This document shows positions 6,426 to 13,448 of a stretch of DNA of 27,391 bases, one piece after another; position 1 is the stretch's first letter, and every line of letters starts with the position of its first letter. Both the position numbers and the translations under genes were made by a program. This DNA is from a virus, in IMG/VR virus record IMGVR_UViG_3300032116_011554, positions 1 through 27,391 of that record; one strand, 5' to 3'. The notes under the pieces are model-generated. The model was not told where the DNA came from and ran no database searches. It saw nothing but the letters and a program-made list of their open reading frames with translations.

Positions 6426-8027
6426 ATGGCAGACAAAAAGTCATTAGCTGAAGATGTGATGAACCAAATCAAAGGTTTGGAAGAAGTCATCGCTGAAAAT
6501 GCAAAAGGAATACTTTCTTCTACAATGAAGGAAGAAATCTCTGAATTGGTAAAAGAGTCTTTGATGGTAGAGGCTAAAGATAAACCCGAAGAAGACGAGG
6601 ACGAAATGGAAATTGATGTTGACATGGAAGATGAGGACGAAATGGATTCTGACGAAAATGAGGATGAAATGGAAGACGAGGACGAAATGGAGATTGATAT
6701 GGACATGGAAGACGAGGACGAAATGGAATTTGATATGGATATGGAAGATGATTCTGAAACCTTAGATCTTACTAACGCTAGTCCCGAAGAAGTTGCTGCT
6801 GTTTTCAAAAAACTTGGACCTAACGACAAAATTGAAGTTGTTAAAGATGGTAATTTTTTAAACATCAAAGACGAAGAGGATGATTCTGAATTTCTTATTC
6901 GCATGAATGAGGAAGAAGATGAGTTAGACGAGATGGAAGATGAATTTGATTTTTCCGATGAAGATTCTGATGAACTTATGGACAAACTTTTCAGTGAAAT
7001 GTATGATGAAGAAGAAGAATCTTACATGAACGAAATGGATGAAGAATCCGAAGAAGAAGAGGAAGAAGAAGGTATCATGTACGAAATCGAAATGGAAGAA
7101 GACATGGACATGGAAATGGGTATGGATGATGATGAAATGGACATGGAAATGGATATTGATGACATCATGTACGAAATTGAAATGGAAGAAGAAGACATGG
7201 AGGAAGAATCTTATATGAACGAGTCTATGAAAAAACCAATGGGTAAAATCAAACCTGTAATGTCTATGGGTATGATGGGTAAATCTAAAATGACAAAACC
7301 ATCTAAGAGATCTACACATAAAGAAATGGGTGAATCAAAACCCGTTGTAGGTAAAGGTGCTAAAACAGGTAAACCTTCTTTTGATTACAAAACAAATCAA
7401 AAATCTGATTTTGATAAAGGTAACACTGGTGGAAAACACGAATATAAAATCGGTAGTGGTGCAAAATTAGGTAAAGCTAAGTTTGAATTCAAAGAAGGAT
7501 CCTTGGATGGTGCTATGAAAAAAGAAATGAGACCTTTCAAAAAAGAAACTAAAGAAGCTTCAAGATCATACGCATTTGGTTCTAAGAGCGGACGTGGTTT
7601 AAGAAAAGGTTTTACGCCGAACAGAAATTTAAATCTTGAAAGTGAAATTGATGTTTTAAGATCAAAAAATGAAGAGTATAGAAAAGCATTGAATATTTTC
7701 AGAGACAAATTAAATGAAGTTGCGGTATTCAACTCAAACTTGGCTTACGCTACAAGATTATTCACTGAGCATTCAACAACAAAACAAGAAAAGATTAACA
7801 TTTTGAAACGTTTTGATAGTGTTGAAACATTGAAAGAATCTAAGTCAGTGTATAAAACAATCAAAGATGAGTTGGGATCAAAAACTGTTGCAATGAATGA
7901 GTCAATAGAACAAAAAATTGAAAAGCCGATTTCAACTGGTTCTTCAAATGTTTTGGTAGAATCTAAGACTTATGAAAATCCTCAGTTTTTAAGAATGAAA
8001 GACATTATGTCAAAAATTGTAAAATAA
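6426..8027 (+). CDS. 22: Prohead scaffold / core protein (T4 gp22-like) with hyperacidic repeats
   Basis: This should be the scaffold around which the capsid assembles, cut up by gp21 afterwards. It directly precedes the major capsid gene as in T4. The C-terminal part (about 401-483) is a helical block, with ESEIDVLRSKNEEYRKAL, then NEVAVFNSNLAYATRLFTEH and KQEKINILKRFDSVETLKES, which I recognise from gp22-type scaffolds. The N-terminal half differs: residues about 57-265 are an Asp/Glu/Met repeat zone (EDEDEMEID, DMEMGMDDDEMDM, IMYEIEMEEEDME). A basic Lys/Gly-rich segment follows (about 270-395, e.g. GKIKPVMSMGMMGKSKMTK). At 533 residues it is roughly twice T4 gp22. LVES and YMNES sites may be gp21 targets. 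Two antisense frames across the repeats are artefacts of composition. Confidence 0.9.
   Translation: MADKKSLAEDVMNQIKGLEEVIAENAKGILSSTMKEEISELVKESLMVEAKDKPEEDEDEMEIDVDMEDEDEMDSDENEDEMEDEDEMEIDMDMEDEDEMEFDMDMEDDSETLDLTNASPEEVAAVFKKLGPNDKIEVVKDGNFLNIKDEEDDSEFLIRMNEEEDELDEMEDEFDFSDEDSDELMDKLFSEMYDEEEESYMNEMDEESEEEEEEEGIMYEIEMEEDMDMEMGMDDDEMDMEMDIDDIMYEIEMEEEDMEEESYMNESMKKPMGKIKPVMSMGMMGKSKMTKPSKRSTHKEMGESKPVVGKGAKTGKPSFDYKTNQKSDFDKGNTGGKHEYKIGSGAKLGKAKFEFKEGSLDGAMKKEMRPFKKETKEASRSYAFGSKSGRGLRKGFTPNRNLNLESEIDVLRSKNEEYRKALNIFRDKLNEVAVFNSNLAYATRLFTEHSTTKQEKINILKRFDSVETLKESKSVYKTIKDELGSKTVAMNESIEQKIEKPISTGSSNVLVESKTYENPQFLRMKDIMSKIVK
6590..7230 (+). repeat. Imperfect tandem repeats encoding Asp/Glu/Met-rich peptides
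   Basis: Units such as GACGAGGACGAAATGGA recur several times between 6590 and 6750. A second family, ATCATGTACGAAAT(C/T)GAAATG, is found at about 7074 and 7165. Copies differ mainly at synonymous sites, indicating old or selected repeats rather than fresh slippage. They make the acidic arm of the scaffold protein. Confidence 0.75.
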
Positions 8028-8056
8028 AAAATAAATTTCCTTAAATAAAAATTAAA

Positions 8057-9919
8057 ATGGGAGCATTATTAGAAAGCGGTCTTGTTGGTAACATTGGTCT
8101 TAAGCACCTAAAAGTTATCAAAGAAGATACTATTAACAAATGGAACAAGCTTGGGTTCCTTGAAGGTTTGAGCGGTCACTTGAAAGAGAACATGGCTCAA
8201 TTGTATGAAAACCAAGCATCTTTTTTAATAAACGAATCAACATCGACTGCAGATTCAGGTTCTTTTGAAACGGTTGTATTTCCTATCATCAGACGTGTAT
8301 TCTCTAAGTTGTTAGCAAATGATATCGTTTCTGTACAAGCAATGAACTTACCTATCGGTAAATTGTTCTACTTCGTACCTAAAATTCAGGGTTATAGTGG
8401 TGGTAGTAACTATTATCAAACTAATGGTGCTTCAGGACAACATATTCCACCTATCGGTTCTCCAGGTAACTATCCTGGTGATCCAAATGGAGGATATACA
8501 ACAACACTTGGTACCGGTAACTATAACAACACATATTCAAAAAATCTCTATGATTTGTTCTATGAAGGAACTGAACCTGGTTTAGACCCAGCAGGTCTTT
8601 TCGACTATTCTAAAGGTCCTTGGTGGTTAGTAACTGCTGACACTGCAACATTTGCGTTTGATAGTAATGGTGCTTTGGTACCTTCAGCATATGCTTTTGA
8701 CGCAAACACTAAAAAAGTAATTATTGGTATGTCAGGGTTTTCTAACGTAGGTAACGGTAAACTTATTGGTCCTGATGGTCAAGAAATGGATACAGAATCT
8801 TTCTTATCTGATTTGAGAATTCTTGGGTCATCAAGTAACCCATTCACATCAGCGAACCAATATAACCCTTACTTATTTAGAGTTGTGACTCAACAATATG
8901 GTAAAGGTATAGTTCAGTACGGTACAAACACTACCACAAGTTGGAATAACTCACTCCTTTCGACTAACACACCGGGTAACGGAGGAGCATTCTTCAACAT
9001 CGCATCACAAAATGGTATTATTTTCTTAGAAGTAGATCTTACATCACCAGCAACATTTGGTTCTAATTCTTTAGATGGTTACACAGGTGCGACATTCTCT
9101 TCTCAAACAGCTATCAATACTTCATTCAGAGCGGTTTATAGAAGATATAAAGAGTTAGAATTTGAAGATGCTATCGGTGAAGTTTCTTTTGATTTGGAAT
9201 CTGTAACTGTATCGGTAACAGAAAGAAAATTAAGAGCACAATGGTCTCCTGAATTGGCACAAGACGTTGCAGCATTCCACAACATTGACGCTGAAGCTGA
9301 ATTGACAGCATTGTTGTCAGAACAAGTTGCTGCGGAAATTGACCGTGAAATTCTTCGTGACCTTAGAAAAGGTGCGGCTTGGAACTTGAGATGGGATTAT
9401 AATGGTTGGAAGAGAATTTCTTCTACATCATTCGCACCTTACACTCAAAAGGACTGGAACCAAACTCTTATCACAGCAATTAACCAAATCTCCGCTCAAA
9501 TTCACAAATCAACTTTGAGAGGTGGTGCTAACTGGATCGTTGTATCTTCTGAAGTATCCGCTATCTTTGATGATTTGGAATATTTCCACGTATCAAACGC
9601 GGCTCCTGAGCAAGATCAATACAACATGGGTATTGAAAGAGTTGGTACATTAGCAGGTCGTTACCAAGTGTATAGAGATCCTTACTTCCCACCAAACCAA
9701 GTATTGTTGGGTCACAAAGGTACTTCTCTATTGGATACTGGTTACGTTTACGCACCGTATGTACCTCTACAATTAACTCCAACGATGTACAATCCATTCA
9801 ACTTCACGCCTATTAAAGGTATTATGACACGTTACGCGAAGAAGATGGTCAACAATCGCTTCTATGGCCGTATTACCGTTGATGGTGTTAGAACATTCGA
9901 TTTGAGAGAATTGAGATAA
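8057..9919 (+). CDS. 23: Major capsid protein (T4 gp23-like)
   Basis: This is the hexamer-forming shell protein. Diagnostic gp23 stretches are present: MNLPIGKLFYFVPKIQ (about 96-111), the long helix block VTERKLRAQWSPELAQDVAA and AEAELTALLSEQVAAEIDRE (about 380-435), GRYQVYRDPYFPPNQVLLG (about 533-551), and the C-terminal YAPYVPLQLTPTMYNPFNF with ITVDGVRTFDLREL. The N-terminal 60 residues look like the T4 delta-piece. FLINESTST gives I58-N59-E60 before S61, matching the gp21 rule and close to T4's cleavage after residue 65. A Gly/Asn/Tyr/Pro-rich stretch (about 113-190) is an apparent surface insertion, which with other loops makes the protein (620 aa) longer than T4 gp23 (about 520). A strong terminator follows. 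Confidence 0.97.
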   Translation: MGALLESGLVGNIGLKHLKVIKEDTINKWNKLGFLEGLSGHLKENMAQLYENQASFLINESTSTADSGSFETVVFPIIRRVFSKLLANDIVSVQAMNLPIGKLFYFVPKIQGYSGGSNYYQTNGASGQHIPPIGSPGNYPGDPNGGYTTTLGTGNYNNTYSKNLYDLFYEGTEPGLDPAGLFDYSKGPWWLVTADTATFAFDSNGALVPSAYAFDANTKKVIIGMSGFSNVGNGKLIGPDGQEMDTESFLSDLRILGSSSNPFTSANQYNPYLFRVVTQQYGKGIVQYGTNTTTSWNNSLLSTNTPGNGGAFFNIASQNGIIFLEVDLTSPATFGSNSLDGYTGATFSSQTAINTSFRAVYRRYKELEFEDAIGEVSFDLESVTVSVTERKLRAQWSPELAQDVAAFHNIDAEAELTALLSEQVAAEIDREILRDLRKGAAWNLRWDYNGWKRISSTSFAPYTQKDWNQTLITAINQISAQIHKSTLRGGANWIVVSSEVSAIFDDLEYFHVSNAAPEQDQYNMGIERVGTLAGRYQVYRDPYFPPNQVLLGHKGTSLLDTGYVYAPYVPLQLTPTMYNPFNFTPIKGIMTRYAKKMVNNRFYGRITVDGVRTFDLRELR

Positions 9920-9940
9920 TAAATTGAACTAATTTTTAAC

Positions 9941-9969
9941 AAAAGGTCAGAGAAATCTGACCTTTTTTT
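9941..9969 (+). terminator. Terminator after the major capsid gene (copy A)
   Basis: A perfect 11-bp stem (AAAAGGTCAGA with TCTGACCTTTT) closes a GAAA tetraloop, with the T run reaching 9969. An identical hairpin occurs at 10699, on the other side of the HNH gene. Confidence 0.93.
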
Positions 9970-10010
9970 GTTTCTTTAAGTAATAGTTGATTTTTTGGTC
10001 GTATGTGTTA

Positions 10011-10018
10011 TATTTATT
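10011..10018 (+). promoter_or_regulatory. TATTTATT box before the HNH gene
   Basis: GTTATATTTATTATT ends directly at the ATG at 10022, with the box 3 bases from the start codon. It comes after terminator copy A, so the HNH cassette has its own candidate promoter. Confidence 0.42.
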
Positions 10019-10021
10019 ATT

Positions 10022-10699
10022 ATGAAGAAATATATCCCATCTGAAGAAGAATTAATTAATATTCTTAAAATGTATAATGACGAATTATTAGGTTCACAAT
10101 CAATATCACAAAAAACTGGTTTATCTAAACCTGTTATTTTAAGAGTTTTAAGGGAAAACAACGCTAAATTAGGTCCTTCCGGTAGACGATTCATAGGGGG
10201 TAAAAAAGTTGCCGACAAAAAATATCGTGAAAAAAATAAAAAAAAATTATCTGATAATCATAAAAAATGGTATGAAGAAAATAAGGAAAAATGGAACGAG
10301 TATATAAAAGAATACCGTGAAAACAATAAAGAAAAAATTAGAGAAACTAAACGTAATTACGAAAGAACTCGTAAAGCTAATGACCCCATCTATAAGTTAA
10401 TCAACAATTTCAGAACGGCGATTTATCAGGTATTGAAAGAGAATAATGTTCAAAAGAATGGTCATTATTTTGATATCTTAAAATATTCACCCGACGATTT
10501 GATTGATCATTTAGAAAAACAATTTATGGATAATATGACGTGGGACAATTATGGGCAATGGCACGTTGATCATATCCAACCAATATCATCGTTTGATATC
10601 CGAGAGATTGGGGATGATAAGTTCATGGAGTGTTGGTCTTTAAGAAATCTACAACCGTTATGGGGTGAAGAAAATATCAGAAAATCCAATAAGTTTTAA
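10022..10699 (+). CDS. HNH endonuclease, probable free-standing homing endonuclease
   Basis: The 225-residue protein carries an HNH nuclease at its C-terminus: WHVDHIQPISSF (180-191; H181, D183, H184), then SLRNLQPLWGEENIRKSNK (206-224; N209, N218, N223). Near the N-terminus is a helix-turn-helix-like segment, SQSISQKTGLSKPVILRVLR (25-44). The middle (65-118) is a highly charged Lys/Glu/Tyr/Asn helix with a repeated YxEKNK/YRENNKEK pattern. Such genes spread between T4-like phages by cutting sites next to their own location. I chose ATG 10022 because it sits behind the TATTTATT box; a TTG nine codons upstream is unlikely. The gene stands alone between two identical terminators, downstream of the major capsid gene, which suggests a mobile cassette. 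Target and activity are not deducible here. Confidence 0.9.
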   Translation: MKKYIPSEEELINILKMYNDELLGSQSISQKTGLSKPVILRVLRENNAKLGPSGRRFIGGKKVADKKYREKNKKKLSDNHKKWYEENKEKWNEYIKEYRENNKEKIRETKRNYERTRKANDPIYKLINNFRTAIYQVLKENNVQKNGHYFDILKYSPDDLIDHLEKQFMDNMTWDNYGQWHVDHIQPISSFDIREIGDDKFMECWSLRNLQPLWGEENIRKSNKF

Positions 10700-10726
10700 A
10701 AAGGTCAGAGAAATCTGACCTTTTTT
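10699..10726 (+). terminator. Terminator after the HNH gene (copy B)
   Basis: This has the same 26-base hairpin as at 9941 (stem AAAAGGTCAGA, GAAA loop) with six Ts. It starts at the last base of the HNH stop codon. The pair forms a 28-base direct repeat flanking the HNH cassette. Confidence 0.93.
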
Positions 10727-10736
10727 GTTTTGTTGA

Positions 10737-10744
10737 TATTTATA
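10737..10744 (+). promoter_or_regulatory. TATTTATA box before the 10750 gene
   Basis: GATATTTATATTAAT leads into the ATG at 10750 with 5 bases between box and start. It follows terminator copy B. Confidence 0.48.
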
Positions 10745-10749
10745 TTAAT

Positions 10750-11661
10750 ATGGGACTAAGAGATACTATAATTAAAAATTTACGAGAGGGTGTTGGCACG
10801 GGTGGTCATGCCGGACAATTTACAATGCCATTATCGTTGGGTCTTAAGAAGTGGGAAAAAACAACATTACATCCTTTTGATATTGGAGTTTCTCGTTATG
10901 AGAATCCTCAACTAAATTATGATGATTTGGATGGTAAATTAGATGTTAGTAAATCCGTTGCTCAAAAAATGGAAAAAATGTCGAGTAAAAACCAAGGTTA
11001 CCACGTTACACACTTCCAACAAAACGACGAGAGTGTTGATGACAGGTATGATTTAATTTTTGAAAGCGATACTTCTATTTCTGCGGGTGAGTATTCGGGT
11101 CCAATAGAACTCGGTATGAAAAAATGGAAAAAAAACCAATTAGGTCCATTTACCGAATTTTCCGATCATCCTGTTAACGATGAAAAGGTGAGAAAGACAT
11201 TAAGAAATAATTTGAAAAAAATTGTTGGTGTTTGGGAAAAAGATAATGATGGATCATATAAGATGGACACACACGATGTTCATACAATAAATGAAGATTT
11301 AGGTGTGTGGTTTGGTACTAAAAAGAAACCGAAAGGTTCTAAACAACCAAAGGGTCCTTGGGTGAATATATGTAGAAAGGTTGATGGTAAGCATCCACCT
11401 TGTGGAAGACCCGAAGCGTCGGATAAAGGATATCCAAAATGTAGGGCAGCGGGAGTTGCTTCTAAAATGACAGATTCACAGAAAAAATCAGCATGTGCTC
11501 AAAAACGTAGAGCGGAAAAAACACACAGTAAAACAGGTACGGGTAATAAACCAAAGATGGTTTCTTATAAACCAAGAAAGAAGAATGAGAGTGTTAATGA
11601 GAATTTGAGGGATTTATTATTAAAAAAAGTAATAATGGAAATAAATAAAAAAGGGACCTAA
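10750..11661 (+). CDS. Putative virion/head-associated protein with duplicated motif and Cys-containing basic C-terminus
   Basis: Family name not recognised with certainty. An 18-residue motif occurs twice: MPLSLGLKKWEKTTLHPF (26-43) and GPIELGMKKWKKNQLGPF (117-134). Between them is DDRYDLIFESDTS (97-109), whose L-I-F-E-S matches the portal tail and fits the gp21 cleavage rule, so the protein may be cut into two similar halves. The C-terminal third is basic with four cysteines (C208, C218, C231, C249) in PWVNICRKVDGKHPPCGRPE and GYPKCRAAG. It resembles short Cys/Lys modules that I recall at the ends of marine phage virion proteins, possibly DNA- or metal-binding. It closes the plus-strand head block and ends in a bidirectional terminator. 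Confidence 0.78.
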   Translation: MGLRDTIIKNLREGVGTGGHAGQFTMPLSLGLKKWEKTTLHPFDIGVSRYENPQLNYDDLDGKLDVSKSVAQKMEKMSSKNQGYHVTHFQQNDESVDDRYDLIFESDTSISAGEYSGPIELGMKKWKKNQLGPFTEFSDHPVNDEKVRKTLRNNLKKIVGVWEKDNDGSYKMDTHDVHTINEDLGVWFGTKKKPKGSKQPKGPWVNICRKVDGKHPPCGRPEASDKGYPKCRAAGVASKMTDSQKKSACAQKRRAEKTHSKTGTGNKPKMVSYKPRKKNESVNENLRDLLLKKVIMEINKKGT

Positions 11662-11676
11662 AGTCCCTTTTTTTTA
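11649..11676. terminator. Bidirectional terminator between convergent genes
   Basis: AAAAGGGAC pairs with GTCCCTTTT around a five-base loop holding the plus-strand stop codon, with a T run on the plus strand and an A run on the other side. It can end both the plus-strand gene at 11661 and the minus-strand gene ending at 11674. Confidence 0.85.
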
Positions 11677-12114
11677 TTCACTAACGAGTTTAGTTCCCTT
11701 AACGTGTTCTAATATCGTTTCTAACGAATGTCCGATTTGTGACAACATTTCTTTTTCATAGGTTGTTCTGCGAAGTTCCGTTTCTCTATCAAACATTCCG
11801 ATAACTCGTTCGATGTTCTTATTTGACAATTCAACGTTGTAATGATAAACGTGATTTACGATATCTATTTGTTTATCTTTAATGATAATGAAGATACCGA
11901 GTTTCTCATTTCGGATATATCGTTTTTGAGACATCGGGGCGTATAACAATTCCGAATCTTGAAGATGCATGGTTCTTCTACAAATATTCATCGCGTTTGT
12001 TTGAATTGACGATCCATTTGTTGGTTCATCTTCCCAAATACCTCGCTTAACAAAAATTTTGAAGCGGTAATACATTCTCATTCCGATTCTTTTGAAAAAT
12101 GATTTAAGTGTCAT
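11674..12114 (-). CDS. Hypothetical protein with its own host-type promoter
   Basis: I do not recognise this 146-residue protein. It is basic at the N-terminus (MTLKSFFKRIGMRMYYRFKIFVKRG). It has a central beta-rich part containing RYIRNEKLGIFIIIKDKQID and a C-terminal helical part (ERVIGMFDRETELRRTTYEKEM). No catalytic motif, signal peptide or clear membrane helix is seen. It is unusual here because the start is preceded by a full Bacteroidota housekeeping promoter (12136-12166) instead of the TATTTATW box, so it is probably expressed early by the unmodified host polymerase. An early host-takeover or regulatory role is an inference from that alone. It is convergent with the 10750 gene and divergent from the 12224 gene. 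Confidence 0.82.
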   Translation of the reverse strand: MTLKSFFKRIGMRMYYRFKIFVKRGIWEDEPTNGSSIQTNAMNICRRTMHLQDSELLYAPMSQKRYIRNEKLGIFIIIKDKQIDIVNHVYHYNVELSNKNIERVIGMFDRETELRRTTYEKEMLSQIGHSLETILEHVKGTKLVSE

Positions 12115-12135
12115 AGTTTATTTGATTTGATAAGT

Positions 12136-12166
12136 CAAAGGTAAATGATATTTTTTAATTACCAAA
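12136..12166 (-). promoter_or_regulatory. Bacteroidota sigma-A type promoter (TTTG - 19 bp - TAnnTTTG)
   Basis: On the minus strand TTTG (12166-12163) is followed after 19 bases by TACCTTTG (12143-12136). This is exactly the -33/-7 arrangement described for Bacteroides and Flavobacterium (TTTG or TTG, 19-21 bp, TAnnTTTG). The -7 box ends 21 bases before the ATG at 12114, leaving room for a short leader. In the other gaps between genes I found no second full match. Confidence 0.78.
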
Positions 12167-12201
12167 ACTTTTTTTAACTTTTTTTTTAACTTATGTGGTT
12201 A

Positions 12202-12209
12202 TATTTATT
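12202..12209 (+). promoter_or_regulatory. TATTTATT box before the 12224 gene
   Basis: GGTTATATTTATTAAA lies 14 bases before the ATG at 12224, in a gap that also holds the divergent host-type promoter of the 12114 gene. Confidence 0.42.
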
Positions 12210-12214
12210 AAAAA

Positions 12215-12218
12215 AGGA
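12215..12218 (+). promoter_or_regulatory. Possible Shine-Dalgarno (AGGA), unusual for this genome
   Basis: AAAAAGGATTTAA precedes the ATG at 12224, with AGGA five bases from the start. Other starts in the window lack a purine-rich GG-containing site at this distance, as expected for Bacteroidota, so this one stands out. Confidence 0.35.
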
Positions 12219-12223
12219 TTTAA

Positions 12224-13414
12224 ATGGATTATAAAGAACTATTAAGATTATTAGGTTATGACGACACATCATTATATGGTTATCGTAGTGATGAAGAATA
12301 TGAAAAGCGAATTAAATTTTTGGTTAAAATTATTTCTTGGATTGAAAGAAATAATAAATACACGGAGTTTAAGTCAAAAATTGAAGATCATTTACTTGAT
12401 GTTAGAAGGTCGTATAACTCACATATTAAAAAACAGAATGAGTTTTTACATCAAAAACAGATGGCTCAAGAAATGTTGGAAGAGGGTGAATTTTTAGATG
12501 AACCTTATTTATTAGTTGCGTATAACTTCCTTTGTAATGAAGGTTTCTTTATATATGACAATTATGAGGAAATGTATGAAGTGTACAAAAAATTAAAAAA
12601 GGATGAGGAGAAGGTAGATATTTTAAGATCAAAAATAGATAAGATCAAAGATCCGGCAAAAAGAAAAAAGGCTGAAGATTATATAACTAAGTATGATGAG
12701 GATCTTGAGGTATTTAATGAAAACTCAATTGGTCTATTATATCACACGGGACATTATAGAGAACTTGCGGAATATACTGTCCTACAAGGTAATTACTATA
12801 CTGCTAGAAACGTAGTTATTGTCGGTAATGAGGATGATTGGGATACATCACTTAAAGATTGGGTTGAAGATTTAGACTTTGAAAATTGGGGTGATGAATA
12901 TATTGAGAGTTACTTAAATTCAAATGAAATATATAACTATATTGAGGACGGTGAAAGGGAAAATTATGAAGAGAGGATTAGAGAATCACCATCAAGTTAT
13001 TTTGAAACAGATGAACTGATATTAACGGAATCTCAACAGGAAACAATACAAGAATTGGAAAATGAACTATCCACTCTTGATCCAAACGAAGATGAGGATA
13101 GAATTAAGGAAATTGAAGATGAAATTCAAGAAATTAAAGACAATCCCGAAGGTCTTGATGAGGATTTAATTGATGACAAAATTGATGACAAAATTGATGA
13201 AATACTAAGTGATATTAAAGATGAAATTGAGGATAACCCTGCAAGATATCTAAGAAACAATGGGTTGGATCCTGATCAATTTTTTGATCGTGAAAGGGCT
13301 GTCCGAGATTATCTTTATGATACAAATTATGGTGCACTAACATACGATGATAATTACGATTCATTTAATATAAATGGTACTGTAATATACGTTGGTTGGT
13401 ATAATAAACCATAA
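12224..13414 (+). CDS. Large acidic protein of unknown function, 396 aa
   Basis: Not recognised. The N-terminal 170 residues are charged and helical, with coiled-coil-like stretches (KKLKKDEEKVDILRSKIDKI, about 124-143). A middle part, GLLYHTGHYRELAEYTVLQG, is followed by an acidic, aromatic region rich in Asp/Glu/Trp/Tyr. Then come Asp/Glu/Ile repeats (IDDKIDDKIDEILSDIKDEI, about 310-330) and a C-terminal beta segment ending INGTVIYVGWYNKP. No membrane segment, cysteine cluster or catalytic signature is visible. The strong negative charge could suggest DNA mimicry or an inhibitor of a DNA-binding host protein, but that is speculation. It is a single-gene unit with its own TATTTATT box, a possible Shine-Dalgarno and a terminator. 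Confidence 0.85.
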   Translation: MDYKELLRLLGYDDTSLYGYRSDEEYEKRIKFLVKIISWIERNNKYTEFKSKIEDHLLDVRRSYNSHIKKQNEFLHQKQMAQEMLEEGEFLDEPYLLVAYNFLCNEGFFIYDNYEEMYEVYKKLKKDEEKVDILRSKIDKIKDPAKRKKAEDYITKYDEDLEVFNENSIGLLYHTGHYRELAEYTVLQGNYYTARNVVIVGNEDDWDTSLKDWVEDLDFENWGDEYIESYLNSNEIYNYIEDGERENYEERIRESPSSYFETDELILTESQQETIQELENELSTLDPNEDEDRIKEIEDEIQEIKDNPEGLDEDLIDDKIDDKIDEILSDIKDEIEDNPARYLRNNGLDPDQFFDRERAVRDYLYDTNYGALTYDDNYDSFNINGTVIYVGWYNKP

Positions 13415-13446
13415 AAAAACCCCCATTATTAACAGTGGGGGTTTTT
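13414..13446. terminator. Bidirectional terminator between convergent genes
   Basis: ACCCCCA (13419-13425) pairs with TGGGGGT (13436-13442) around a ten-base loop. It is flanked by an A run on the left and a T run on the right, so it works for the plus-strand gene ending at 13414 and the minus-strand gene ending at 13449. Confidence 0.85.
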
Positions 13447-13448
13447 GA

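Noticed and set aside
6329-6985. 218-aa minus-strand Ser-rich frame
   Set aside because: It is antisense to the GAN/GAY repeats of the scaffold, where Ser codons mirror Asp/Glu codons, and it runs through the terminator.
6590-7230. Repeats considered as a CRISPR-like or non-coding array
   Set aside because: The repeats keep reading frame, vary at synonymous positions and have no unique spacers; they belong to the scaffold gene.
6924-7319. 131-aa minus-strand His/Phe-rich frame
   Set aside because: It is another mirror of the acidic/Met repeats of the scaffold gene; no start signal and unnatural composition.
9995-10021. TTG start giving nine more residues on the HNH protein
   Set aside because: These codons cover the TATTTATT box, and an ATG directly follows it.
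12115-12223. Searched the divergent AT-rich gap for an origin or small RNA
   Set aside because: Only the host-type promoter, the TATTTATT box and poly-T/A tracts are seen; no iterons or stable fold by eye.
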